Source of the DNA: Candidatus Eiseniibacteriota bacterium
Lineage (GTDB): Bacteria > Eisenbacteria > RBG-16-71-46
Length of the DNA stretch: 48,648 bases
Assembly (NCBI GenBank): GCA_016710095.1
Contig: JADJLL010000032.1
Location: forward strand, 1-48,648
Direction: 5' to 3'
In this document: piece after piece, positions 25,209 through 33,476 of the stretch
How the letters are laid out: every line of letters begins with the position of its first letter
How positions within the stretch are numbered: the stretch's first letter is position 1
Notes under the pieces: model-generated
Told to the model about the DNA's origin: nothing
The model's input: the letters and a program-made list of their open reading frames with translations, nothing else
Databases searched by the model: none
Made by a program: the position numbers and the translations under genes

Positions 25209-27014
25209 ATGAAGCTCGTTCGCCTCGCCGTCGCCGTGCTGTCCGCCGCCGTGCTTTCGCACGCGCTCTCCGCCGCCGCCTTCGCGGCCGATCGCACGCC
25301 GATCCAGGAGCGCGCCGATCGGTTCCTGTCGCTCGTCAACGCGAGCTACCAGGCGCTCTACACCGTCGAGAATCGCGCGGCGTGGGACGCCGCCACCGAC
25401 GTGAGCGACGCGCACGACGCCGCGTCGGCCGCCGCGTCCAAGGCGCGCGCGGCGTTCATGGGCAATCCCGCGCTCATCACCGAGGCGCGCGACCTGCTCG
25501 CGCACGAAGGCGAGCTCGACACGCTCACGGTGCGGCAGCTGCGCCGCGCGCTGCTGCTCGCCGCCGAGGGCCCGATGACGAATCCCGCGCTCGTCACCGA
25601 GCGCATCGAGACCGAGACGCAGCAGGCGTCCACGATGAACGGATTCACGTTCCGCCTGCGCGGCAAGGACGTGATCGCGAACGATCTCGACGAGCGTCTC
25701 GTGAAGTCCACCGATCTCGCCGAGCGTCGCGAGGTGTGGGAAGCGTCGAAGGCGATCGGTCCGTCGCTGCGCCCCGGCATGGCGCGGCTGCAGCGCCTGC
25801 GCAACGGCGTCGCGCGCGAGCTGGGCTACACGGACTACTTCACGCTGCAGGCCGCGAACCACGACATGACGACGGCCGAAGTGCTCGCGATGCAGGACGA
25901 GTTCCTGCGCACGCTGCGTCCGCTCTACGAGCAGCTCTACACGTGGACGCGCTACGAGCTCGCGAAGCGCTACGGCCAGCCGGTGCCCGATCGCATTCCC
26001 GCCGACTGGCTGCCGAACCGCTGGGGACAGGAGTGGGAGGCGCTCGTCGAGGTGCCCGGACTCGACGCGGCTCTCGCGGCGAAGAGCCCCGAGTGGGTCG
26101 TGAAGGCCGGCGAACGTTTCTACACGAGCCTCGGCCGCGCGCCGCTGCCCGCGTCGTTCTGGGCCGCGTCCGACCTGTACCCGGTCGCGCCGCCGTCCAC
26201 GCGCCGCAAGAACGCGCACGCGTCGTGCTGGGACATGAATCTCGACGGCGAGATCCGCTCGCTCATGAGCGTCGAGAGCGACGAGCAGTGGTTCATGACC
26301 GTGCACCACGAGCTCGGGCACGCGTACTACGACCTCGCGTACACGCGTCCCGGCGTGCCCTATCTGTTGCGCGAGGGCGCGAGCCCGGCGTTTCACGAGG
26401 GCTTCGCGGAGGTCGCGGCGATGGCGTCCCGGCAGGCGCCCTACCTGCAGTCGCTCGGCCTGATTCCCGCGGGCAAGCGCTCGAAGGACGCCGAGATCCG
26501 CACGCTCCTGCACGACGCGCTCGCCACGGTGCCGTTCCTGTTCTTCGCGTGCGGACCGATGACGCACTGGGAGGCGGACCTCTACACGCACGAGCTGCCG
26601 CAGGATCAGTGGAACGCGCGCTGGTGGCGGTACGTGAACGACTACCAGGGCGTCGTGCCGCCGTCGCCGCGCGGCGAGGAGTTCTGCGACCCGGTCACGA
26701 AGACGCACATCAACGACGCGCCGGCCTACTACTTCTCGTACGCGATCGCGACGGTGTTCGAGTACCAGGTGTACTGCCACATCGCGAAGAACGTCCTGCA
26801 CCAGGATCCGCGCAACAGCAACTTCGCCGGGCATCCGGAGGTGGGCGCGTTCCTCGAGCGCATGCAGGCGCCGGGCGCGACGCGCGACTGGCGCGTGATC
26901 CTGCGCGAGGCGACGGGCGAGGATCTCTCGACGCGCGCGATGGTCGACTACTATCGCCCGCTCATGGACTGGCTCGTGAAGGAGAACCGCGGCCGGAAGA
27001 TCGGCTGGCGCTGA
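25209..27014 (+). CDS. Exported M2-family (angiotensin-converting-enzyme-like) metallopeptidase
   Basis: The signal peptide is MKLVRLAVAVLSAAVLSHAL with cleavage near AFAAD. The zinc site is HHELGHAYYDLAY (HExxH at residues 367-371), with Glu397 in PAFHEGFAE as third ligand, the ACE/M2 spacing give or take two residues. The flanking segments GANPGFHE-like EGASPAFHE and SRRKNAHASCWDM fit M2 peptidases. At 601 residues it has one catalytic unit like most bacterial ACE homologues. These enzymes usually remove C-terminal dipeptides. It lies 43 bp after fadJ in the same direction, but a metabolic link with fatty acids is not evident. Confidence 0.9.
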   Translation: MKLVRLAVAVLSAAVLSHALSAAAFAADRTPIQERADRFLSLVNASYQALYTVENRAAWDAATDVSDAHDAASAAASKARAAFMGNPALITEARDLLAHEGELDTLTVRQLRRALLLAAEGPMTNPALVTERIETETQQASTMNGFTFRLRGKDVIANDLDERLVKSTDLAERREVWEASKAIGPSLRPGMARLQRLRNGVARELGYTDYFTLQAANHDMTTAEVLAMQDEFLRTLRPLYEQLYTWTRYELAKRYGQPVPDRIPADWLPNRWGQEWEALVEVPGLDAALAAKSPEWVVKAGERFYTSLGRAPLPASFWAASDLYPVAPPSTRRKNAHASCWDMNLDGEIRSLMSVESDEQWFMTVHHELGHAYYDLAYTRPGVPYLLREGASPAFHEGFAEVAAMASRQAPYLQSLGLIPAGKRSKDAEIRTLLHDALATVPFLFFACGPMTHWEADLYTHELPQDQWNARWWRYVNDYQGVVPPSPRGEEFCDPVTKTHINDAPAYYFSYAIATVFEYQVYCHIAKNVLHQDPRNSNFAGHPEVGAFLERMQAPGATRDWRVILREATGEDLSTRAMVDYYRPLMDWLVKENRGRKIGWR

Positions 27015-27055
27015 ACGCCACGACGCCTCGCGACCCCGACGGAGGAACCACCGAA

Positions 27056-27676
27056 GTGAAGCCGATTCGCCTGCCCCTGTTCGCCGCGCTCGCCCTGCTC
27101 GCCTGCCTGCTCTTCCTCGTTTCGCCCGCGTCCGCGCAGGACGGCGCCATGGCCGCCGCCGCCGAGCGCGACACGTCCGCCGACGGTCGCATGGTCGTGT
27201 TCGCGCGCGTGCTCGAAGGCAGGCTGCTCGCCGCGCCCTCGGGCGACAGCCTGCCCGCGAGCGAGCTGTGCGTCTCGGCGCTCGACGGTTCCCATGTGCG
27301 CGTACTGCTCGTCGCGGGTGCGAAGCGTCACCGCAACGGTTCGCCGGTCGCGGGCTTCTGGTGGCCGCAGTTTTCGCCGGACGGCACGCGCGTGTGGTTC
27401 GCGAGCCCGGCCACGGTCACGAGCGACGTCGCGTGCTCGGTGGACCTGCGCACGGGCGCGCTGCGCGAGGCGTGCGGCGCGAACTCGCTGCGCGTCGTGA
27501 AGCGCGGGCGGCGCGCCGGCTGCCTGATCGTCGAACAGCACCGCTACCGCAAGGGCGGCGGCTCGTACGACTGGCTCTACCTCGTGGACCCCGCGGGCAA
27601 GACGCTCGCGACGCTCGGCGACCCCGAGGACCCGAAGGTGAAGGCGCGCGTGGAGGCGCTGCTGGCCGGGAAGTAG
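27056..27676 (+). CDS. Small exported protein with TolB/PD40-like motif
   Basis: GTG 27056 is chosen for its GGAGGAA (27041-27047) and because it begins a signal peptide (PIRLPLFAALALLACLLFLV, then SPASAQ). Of 206 residues, the segment FWWPQFSPDGTRVWFAS is a PD40/TolB-type beta-propeller blade, and ADGRMVVFARV and YDWLYLVDPAGKTLATLGD resemble neighbouring blades. It is too short for a full propeller. Probably periplasmic, function unknown; last gene of the plus-strand run. Confidence 0.7.
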   Translation: MKPIRLPLFAALALLACLLFLVSPASAQDGAMAAAAERDTSADGRMVVFARVLEGRLLAAPSGDSLPASELCVSALDGSHVRVLLVAGAKRHRNGSPVAGFWWPQFSPDGTRVWFASPATVTSDVACSVDLRTGALREACGANSLRVVKRGRRAGCLIVEQHRYRKGGGSYDWLYLVDPAGKTLATLGDPEDPKVKARVEALLAGK

Positions 27677-27705
27677 GCGCGAGCGCGGCAGGTCCCGAAA
27701 TGGCC

Positions 27706-27740
27706 CGAGGCGCCCGGGGGGACGTTCCCCGGGCGCCTCG
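27706..27740 (+). terminator. Intrinsic terminator ending the fatty-acid/peptidase run
   Basis: CGAGGCGCCCGGGG (27706-27719) pairs perfectly over 14 bp with CCCCGGGCGCCTCG (27727-27740) around a 7-nt loop, followed by TCTCGTTTGG. Confidence 0.8.
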
Positions 27741-27875
27741 TCTCGTTTGGCCTGCGGGCTGCCACCCGCTTTGTATCTGGAACCCTGCTCGACTCGCTCT
27801 GGATGTTGCCCTCGTGCTGTCACCTCTTAGAACGTCCGAGCGGGGGAAATAGTTGCAAAGCCCCGGACAACGATT

Positions 27876-27906
27876 CGGCCCGGCGCCTGTGGAAGGCGCC
27901 GGGCCG
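27876..27906 (-). terminator. Intrinsic terminator of the tilS-hpt-ftsH unit
   Basis: CGGCCCGGCGCC (27876-27887) pairs over 12 bp with GGCGCCGGGCCG (27895-27906). On the minus strand it follows the ftsH stop by about 30 nt. The 135 bp between this and the facing terminator (27741-27875) holds no gene that I can recognise. Confidence 0.75.
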
Positions 27907-27935
27907 GGATTTCGTGGGACTTCCTGTGGCTTCGG

Positions 27936-29987
27936 TCAGGCCGGAGTGGGCTCCGGGCCGCCACCGAACGCGTCGAGCTGGCCGCCGCCGGACTCCGGGG
28001 ACGCCGAGGTCACGGGCGCGTCCGCCGAAGGGTCGGAGGAGTCACCGCGCTGCATGGGCTCGAGCTTCTCGCCCCGCAGCACGCGGTCCATCTCGTCGCC
28101 GTCGAGCGTCTCGCGCTCGAGCAGCGTGTTGGCCAGCAGGTGCAGCTTGTCGGTCGCGCCACGCAGGAGGCTGACGGCCTTCTCGTGCGCGCGCTCGACG
28201 ATCTGCCGGACTTCGTTGTCGATCAGCACGGCGGTCTGCTCGCTGTAGTCCTTGTGCGTCCCCAGCTCGCGGCCGAGGAACACCGTGTCCTGGCTCTTGC
28301 CGAACGCCAGCGGACCGAGCTTCTCGCTCATGCCGTACCGCGTGACCATGTTGCGCGCGATGTTGCTGGCCATTTCGAGGTCGCCCACCGCGCCGGTCGT
28401 GAGGTGGTCGAAGATGAGGATCTCGGCCGCGCGTCCGCCCATGGCGTGACACAGCCGGTCCTCGAGCTGCTTCTTCGAATGGTTGTGACGCTCTTCCTGC
28501 GGCGTGTAGAACGTCACGCCCAGCGCGCGGCCGCGCGGGATGATCGTGACCTTCGTCACCGGGTCGGAGCCCGGAATCAGCCACGCCACCAGCGCGTGAC
28601 CCGCCTCGTGGTACGCGGTGGTCTTGCGCTCTTCCTCGGTCATCACGAGCGAACGGCGCTCGGTGCCGAGCATGACCTTGTCCTTCGCGTCCTCGAAGTC
28701 GCGGTCGGAAACCTTCTTGTGATTGCGGCGCGCCGCGAGCAGCGCGGCCTCGTTCACGATGTTCGCCAGCTCGGCGCCCGCCATGCCCGGAGTCGAGCGC
28801 GCGATCGCCTTGAGATCCACGTCCTCGGAGAGCGGGATCTTGCGCGTGTGCACCTTGAGGATGCCCTCGCGGCCGCGCACGTCCGGCCAGTCCACGACGA
28901 CCTGGCGGTCGAAGCGGCCCGGACGAAGCAGCGCGGGGTCGAGCACGTCGGGGCGGTTGGTCGCCGCGACCATGATGACGCCTTCGTTGGACTCGAAGCC
29001 GTCCATCTCGACGAGCAGCTGGTTGAGCGTCTGCTCGCGCTCGTCGTGACCGCCGCCGAGCCCGGCGCCGCGGTGACGGCCCACGGCGTCGATTTCGTCC
29101 ACGAACACGATGCACGGCGCGTTGCGCTTCGCCTGCTCGAACAGGTCGCGGACGCGCGAGGCGCCGACACCCACGAACATCTCGACGAAGTCCGAACCGC
29201 TCATGCTGAAGAACGGCACGCCCGCTTCGCCGGCGACGGCGCGCGCGAGCAGCGTCTTGCCCGAGCCGGGAGGGCCGAGCAGCAGCGCGCCCTTCGGAAT
29301 GCGTCCGCCGAGGCGCTGGAACTTCTGGGGCTCCTTGAGGAACTCGATGATTTCCTGGAGCTCCTGCTTCGCTTCGTCGCAGCCCGCCACGTCCTTGAAC
29401 GTGACCTTCGTCTGCGACTCCATGAGCACGCGGGCCTTGCTCTTGCCGAAGCGCATCGCGGCGTTGCCGCCGCCCTGCATCTGGCGGAGCACGAACATCC
29501 ACGCGACGAGGAACAGCACGAGCGGGAGCCAGCTGAACAGCATGTTCATCCAGTCCACGCCGAGGCCGTTCACGCTCACGCGAGCGCCGGTCGAACGCAC
29601 CTGGTCGGCGAGCTGCGCGCCGTCACCGAGGAAGTTCGTCTTGAACGCCTTCACCTGGACTTCGCGCGTCGCGATCTTCTGCGGCACGGCCGTCTTGAAC
29701 TCGCCGGTCACCGCTCGCGTCTGCTCGGCGAAGCTGGCGTTGTCCACGTTGCCCTTCTCGACTTCCGTCATGAAGGCCGTGTACGGAATGTCCACGCGCT
29801 GCGTGGCGACCAGGTTGCCGCTGTACATGCGGTACGCGACGAGCGCCAGCAGCACGACGAGCACCCAGAACGCCATCGTCCGGAACGGCATGCCGCCCGG
29901 CATCGGGTTCTGCGGGCCACGCGGCGGACCGCCACCCTTGGAGCCGCGGTCGCGGCGGCCTTCGTCGTCACCATCCCTGTGGAACAT
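27936..29987 (-). CDS. ftsH: ATP-dependent zinc metalloprotease FtsH
   Basis: Starting at ATG 29987 gives 683 residues. Two membrane segments (MAFWVLVVLLALVAY near residues 38-55 and LFSWLPLVLFLVAWMFVL near 150) flank a short periplasmic domain. The AAA module has GPPGSGKT (Lys near 244), CIVFVDEIDAVG and the second region of homology with NRPD and LLRPGRFDR. The protease site is YHEAGHALVAW (about 458-468) with a downstream acidic ligand in AVGDLEMAS. It degrades membrane and short-lived regulatory proteins at the inner membrane. It follows hpt by 10 bp in the widely conserved tilS-hpt-ftsH order. Confidence 0.97.
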   Translation of the reverse strand: MFHRDGDDEGRRDRGSKGGGPPRGPQNPMPGGMPFRTMAFWVLVVLLALVAYRMYSGNLVATQRVDIPYTAFMTEVEKGNVDNASFAEQTRAVTGEFKTAVPQKIATREVQVKAFKTNFLGDGAQLADQVRSTGARVSVNGLGVDWMNMLFSWLPLVLFLVAWMFVLRQMQGGGNAAMRFGKSKARVLMESQTKVTFKDVAGCDEAKQELQEIIEFLKEPQKFQRLGGRIPKGALLLGPPGSGKTLLARAVAGEAGVPFFSMSGSDFVEMFVGVGASRVRDLFEQAKRNAPCIVFVDEIDAVGRHRGAGLGGGHDEREQTLNQLLVEMDGFESNEGVIMVAATNRPDVLDPALLRPGRFDRQVVVDWPDVRGREGILKVHTRKIPLSEDVDLKAIARSTPGMAGAELANIVNEAALLAARRNHKKVSDRDFEDAKDKVMLGTERRSLVMTEEERKTTAYHEAGHALVAWLIPGSDPVTKVTIIPRGRALGVTFYTPQEERHNHSKKQLEDRLCHAMGGRAAEILIFDHLTTGAVGDLEMASNIARNMVTRYGMSEKLGPLAFGKSQDTVFLGRELGTHKDYSEQTAVLIDNEVRQIVERAHEKAVSLLRGATDKLHLLANTLLERETLDGDEMDRVLRGEKLEPMQRGDSSDPSADAPVTSASPESGGGQLDAFGGGPEPTPA

Positions 29988-29997
29988 GGTCAAGGGA

Positions 29998-30549
29998 TCA
30001 AGCCTCCTCGAGAACGCCCACGAAGGGCAGGTTGCGATAGCGTTCGCCGGCGTCCATGCCATAACCGATCACGAACTCGGAGCCGATCTTCCAGCCCACG
30101 TAGTCGACGGGAACCGGGATCTTGCGGCAGGGCTCCTTGTTGAGCAGCGTCGCGACTTTGATGCTGGCCGCGCCACGGGATTTCAGGAGATCCAGGATGA
30201 AGGACACCGAGAGGCCGGAATCCACGACACCTTCACAAAGGACGACGTGGCGGCCGCGGATGTCCGAGCGCAGGTCCATGATCAGCTGGACCGTGCCGCT
30301 CGACGTCGTGCCGTGGCCGTAGGAGGCCACGGCGAGGAAGTCGAGCTCGAGGTCGATGGGCGTCGCGCGCGCGAGGTCGCACTGGAACATGCAGGCGCCC
30401 TTCAGCACGGCCACGAACAGCGGGCGGGTGCCTTCGTAGTCGCGCGCCAGCTCGAGTCCCATTTCGCGGACTCGGGCGGCGATCTGTTCGGCGGAGAAGA
30501 GCACTCGGAGTGCGGGGTCGGCCTGCACGGCGGGTCGCTGCTCGGTCAT
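29998..30549 (-). CDS. hpt: Hypoxanthine phosphoribosyltransferase
   Basis: The 183-residue enzyme has VAVLKGACMF near residue 50, ELDFLAVASYGHGTTSSGTV, and the PRPP loop HVVLCEGVVDSGLSV. It salvages hypoxanthine or guanine to IMP/GMP using PRPP. The PRPP motif is unusual: two acidic residues (E-D) are normal at 106-107, but here Glu106 is followed by Gly107. Asp110 is kept. The C-terminal YVGWKIGSEFVIGYGMD is standard. The gene lies between tilS (54 bp) and ftsH (10 bp) on the same strand and is probably co-transcribed. Confidence 0.93.
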   Translation of the reverse strand: MTEQRPAVQADPALRVLFSAEQIAARVREMGLELARDYEGTRPLFVAVLKGACMFQCDLARATPIDLELDFLAVASYGHGTTSSGTVQLIMDLRSDIRGRHVVLCEGVVDSGLSVSFILDLLKSRGAASIKVATLLNKEPCRKIPVPVDYVGWKIGSEFVIGYGMDAGERYRNLPFVGVLEEA

Positions 30550-30603
30550 GACGCTCCAGTCGGGACGCAGCCGGTCGGCGGCGCCGGGGTCGGTGTCGCG
30601 GTG

Positions 30604-31743
30604 CTATGCGTGTTCGGCCGCCCGAACGGGGGCCGCGGGGGATGACTTTCGGGACGCGGCCCGGGGAGAACCGCGCCGCAGGATAGCATTGCGAGGGGCT
30701 GCCTTGCCGCCGCCTCCTCGCGACGTCCGGCCGGACGCGCGCTTCGGCCCGTCCAGCGCGAGCCAGCCGCCCCGGACCGAGGCCTTCCTGCCGCGCTCGA
30801 GCGTGAGAGCTGCTCGCGTCATTGGCGATTCGAGCCGCGCTTCCAGCAACGCCAGCGCGGCGCGCGTGAGTCCGCGTGAGGCCGGGCAGGCGCGCTTCCA
30901 CCAGAGCCGCAGCGCGGCGCGGCGGACTGCCGGGTCCCGGCGGGCCGCGACGACGCGAAGGTCGAGCCGCTCCGGTCGGGCCGACGGGCTCGCGGCCGCG
31001 AGCAGCCGCCGTGCGGCGGCTGCCACCGTGCGCCAGCCCTGCCGCGCCTCGGCGGCGGCCGAGACCGCGTGCCGGGCCAGCGTCGCGCGCGGCTGGCCCG
31101 ATGCGGCGGCCAGCGCCGGCACGACGTCGTGCCGCACGCGGTTGCGCAGGTACTCGCGCGAGGCGTTGCTCGAGTCTTCGCGCCAGCCGACGCCGGCGCG
31201 CTTCAGGTCGTGCTCGACGTCCTCGCGCGTGGCCTCGAGCATCGGCTTGAGCCAGATGCCGTGCCGCGGGCGCATGCCGCCCAGGCCCTGCAGGCCGGAG
31301 CCGCGGGCGAGGCGCATGAGCAGCGTCTCGAGCTGGTCGTCCGCGGTGTGGGCGGTGGCGATCGCCGTGCAGCCCGCACGGGCCGCGGCCGCGAGCAGGA
31401 AGCGCCGGCGCAACGTGCGCAGGCCCGCTTCGCCCGAGAGCCGCTCGCGCTTCATGGCGGCGCGGGCGTCCACGCGCGCGCTCACGAGCGGCACACCGAG
31501 CCACTGTGCATGGGCGCGGACCAGTTCGAGGTCGGCGTCGGCCTCGGCCCCGCGCAGGCCGTGGTGCAGGTGCGCCCCGACGAGGGAGAGGCCGAACTCG
31601 CGGGCCAGCGAGGACATCGCGATCAGCAGCGCGAGGGAGTCGGCGCCACCGCTCACGGCCACGAGCAGCCGTCCGCCCTCGGTCAGGCGGCAGGGGCCGC
31701 GCAGGGCCCGGCGGAGGACCGGCTCGAGCCGGCGGAGGCGCAT
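30604..31743 (-). CDS. tilS: tRNA(Ile)-lysidine synthase TilS
   Basis: The PP-loop LLVAVSGGADSLALL (SGGADS at residues 31-36), ATAHTADDQLETLLMRLARG and GLGGMRPRHGIWLKPMLEATR are characteristic of TilS N-terminal domains. The 379-residue length includes a short C-terminal region. TilS attaches lysine to C34 of tRNA-Ile2 (anticodon CAU), so that it reads AUA rather than AUG. A tRNA gene with a CAU anticodon lies 57 bp upstream in the same direction. Confidence 0.93.
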   Translation of the reverse strand: MRLRRLEPVLRRALRGPCRLTEGGRLLVAVSGGADSLALLIAMSSLAREFGLSLVGAHLHHGLRGAEADADLELVRAHAQWLGVPLVSARVDARAAMKRERLSGEAGLRTLRRRFLLAAAARAGCTAIATAHTADDQLETLLMRLARGSGLQGLGGMRPRHGIWLKPMLEATREDVEHDLKRAGVGWREDSSNASREYLRNRVRHDVVPALAAASGQPRATLARHAVSAAAEARQGWRTVAAAARRLLAAASPSARPERLDLRVVAARRDPAVRRAALRLWWKRACPASRGLTRAALALLEARLESPMTRAALTLERGRKASVRGGWLALDGPKRASGRTSRGGGGKAAPRNAILRRGSPRAASRKSSPAAPVRAAEHA

Positions 31744-31800
31744 GGATCCCGTCTTGCGGAGGGCGCGAAGCGGGCCCGGGAGGGCCGCCGCGCCGGGAGT

Positions 31801-31875
31801 TGGTGCCAGGGGGGAGAGTTGAACTCCCGACCAAGGGCTTATGAGTCCCCTGCTCTACCACTGAGCTACCCTGGC
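31801..31875 (-). tRNA. tRNA with CAU anticodon (Met, or Ile2 before lysidine modification)
   Basis: Read on the minus strand from 31875: acceptor GCCAGGG, D-arm GCTC/GAGC, anticodon loop CTCATAA, T-arm GGGAG/CTCCC with loop TTCAACT, acceptor CCCTGGC, A73, and an encoded CCA. All acceptor and T-stem pairs are perfect. The anticodon stem GGGGA/GCCCT has an A31-G39 mismatch. A CAU anticodon fits elongator Met or tRNA-Ile2. The segment GAGCAGGGGACTCATAA is close to E. coli tRNA-Ile2 as I remember it, but pairs 4-69 (A-T) and 5-68 (G-C) are not the C-G pairs that E. coli TilS prefers. Isotype left open. Confidence 0.92.
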
Positions 31876-31995
31876 GTGCCTGTGGCCGACCCCGAAGGGC
31901 CAGCGGGGCGCGAAAAATAAGGGCGAAACCGGCCCGGCGTCAAGGGAGCGCCCCTGCGTGGGCCCGCGCGAGCGCTGTCGCGGGCCCGCCGCGCC

Positions 31996-33468
31996 TCAGG
32001 CGCCTCTCGGCGCGTGTTCGGCGAGCCAGCGCCAGACGGCGCGCATGGCCCAGAGGTCGTCCTCGTTGTATTCGACGAGCGCCGTCACCAGCCGTTCGCG
32101 TTCCACCGGGTCGTCGGTCTCGCGCGCTCGATGAAACTGCGCGACCGACCACTCCGAGCCCGATTCGGGATTGCGCCACTCGAAGCCCATCCACGGTGCG
32201 ACGTGCTTGATCGAGTACGAACGCAGCGGCAGCCGCACGCAGCGGTCGAGCACGCGCTTCAGGTCGTGACACGCGCTCTTCATGCGCTTCACGAAGCCGT
32301 CCGGCGCGCCGAGCTTCAGCGCGTAGCGCTCGATCCACAGCGGCTCGAACGCGTCCCAGTGCACGAAGCGCGCGTCGGGGTGCTGGTCGAGGATCGCCAC
32401 CGCGCGCGCGACGAACCGCTCCCACGCCTCGCGATCGCCGTCGGCGCCCATCTCGGCCACGATCGCCTCGGCGACCGGAGCTTCGCCGGGAAGCTCGAGC
32501 GCGAGCCCCCAGAGGTAGATCGGGTTCTCCGCCTTTTCGCCCAGCGAATCGCCTTCGAGGTCGAACCACACGAGCGGCCCCTTCGGCAGCAGCGGCGGCT
32601 GCAGCCACGCCGCGCGATTCTCGATCCACGCGGACGCGACGACGATCGCGTGCTTCGCCGCGCCTCGCACCGGACCCGCGGGCAGGCGCTCGGGATCGAG
32701 CGTCACGAGATCGGCGAGCGTGTGCACGCCGAGCGCGTGGTACTCGGGCACGTGCGCGATCTGCACTTCGGGCAGCAGCTCGATGCGCCGGTCGCGCTCG
32801 GCCATGTCCCAACAGTGGTCGTAGTACGGGCAGCGCCGGCAGTTCGAATACGCGCGCAGCTCCGTCGGCTCTTCCGGTTCGGCGAGCGTCGCGTCCACCG
32901 CGCGCACGACCGAGGCGTAGCGCGCGTCGGTCGCGGGCTCCACCACGAGCGTCTCGCCCTCGCCGTTCACGATGTCGAAGCGCGCGGGCACGAGTCCCGC
33001 GGTCTCGAACAGCAGGTCGCGCACGTGCGCGAGCTGTAGCGCGAAGTCGGCACGCGCGTCGGGGCGCAGCGCGAGCCGCGCCTCGGTCACGATCAGCGAG
33101 TCGCCTTCCCACGACAGGAAGCCGGGGTGCGCGACGCGGCGGCCGTCGGCCGACAGCAGCGCGCCACGCCAGATCGGACGGCGCGTCTCGCGCAGCAGGT
33201 GCAGCGTTTCGGCCGCGACCTCGCTGAGCGGGCCGTCGTGCTTCCAGAACGGACCCGCGAGATCGGTGAAGCGGTCGGCGACCGCGCGCTCGTGTTCGCG
33301 CGCGCGCTCGCGCAGCACGACGACGTGCTCGGGCAGCGGCGCCATCGGCGTGCGCGTGTGGTTCGCGAGCCACAAGCGGCGACGGCAGTCGGCCACCTGC
33401 ACGAGAGCCTGCGAGGTGATGCGGGTGGGTCGGCGTTCGGCGTTCGGGGGAGGTACCGTCTCGCTCAC
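31996..33468 (-). CDS. TM0106-family RecB-like nuclease with C-terminal RNase H-like domain
   Basis: GTG 33468 follows GAAGG, giving 490 residues. Cys28 in VADCRRRLWL with Cys210, Cys213 and Cys219 in YSNCRRCPYYDHCW form the Cas4/AddB-type iron-sulfur ligand set. The PDDEXK core between them looks altered: HPGFLSW where Asp is usual, and VTEARLAL where Glu-x-Lys is usual; LQLAHVRDLL is the expected following helix. The C-terminal half has FDLEGDSL, ARFVHWDAFE and LVEYNEDDLWAM, the DEDD-like pattern of the RNase_H_2 region in this family. The role is unknown in most organisms. It lies 8 bp downstream of cdaA. Confidence 0.82.
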   Translation of the reverse strand: MSETVPPPNAERRPTRITSQALVQVADCRRRLWLANHTRTPMAPLPEHVVVLRERAREHERAVADRFTDLAGPFWKHDGPLSEVAAETLHLLRETRRPIWRGALLSADGRRVAHPGFLSWEGDSLIVTEARLALRPDARADFALQLAHVRDLLFETAGLVPARFDIVNGEGETLVVEPATDARYASVVRAVDATLAEPEEPTELRAYSNCRRCPYYDHCWDMAERDRRIELLPEVQIAHVPEYHALGVHTLADLVTLDPERLPAGPVRGAAKHAIVVASAWIENRAAWLQPPLLPKGPLVWFDLEGDSLGEKAENPIYLWGLALELPGEAPVAEAIVAEMGADGDREAWERFVARAVAILDQHPDARFVHWDAFEPLWIERYALKLGAPDGFVKRMKSACHDLKRVLDRCVRLPLRSYSIKHVAPWMGFEWRNPESGSEWSVAQFHRARETDDPVERERLVTALVEYNEDDLWAMRAVWRWLAEHAPRGA

Positions 33469-33476
33469 GTGTGCCT

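Noticed and set aside
27741..27875. Small RNA or gene between two facing terminators
   Set aside because: A weak promoter-like pair is visible near 27805-27830, but there is no ORF or conserved structure I can support.
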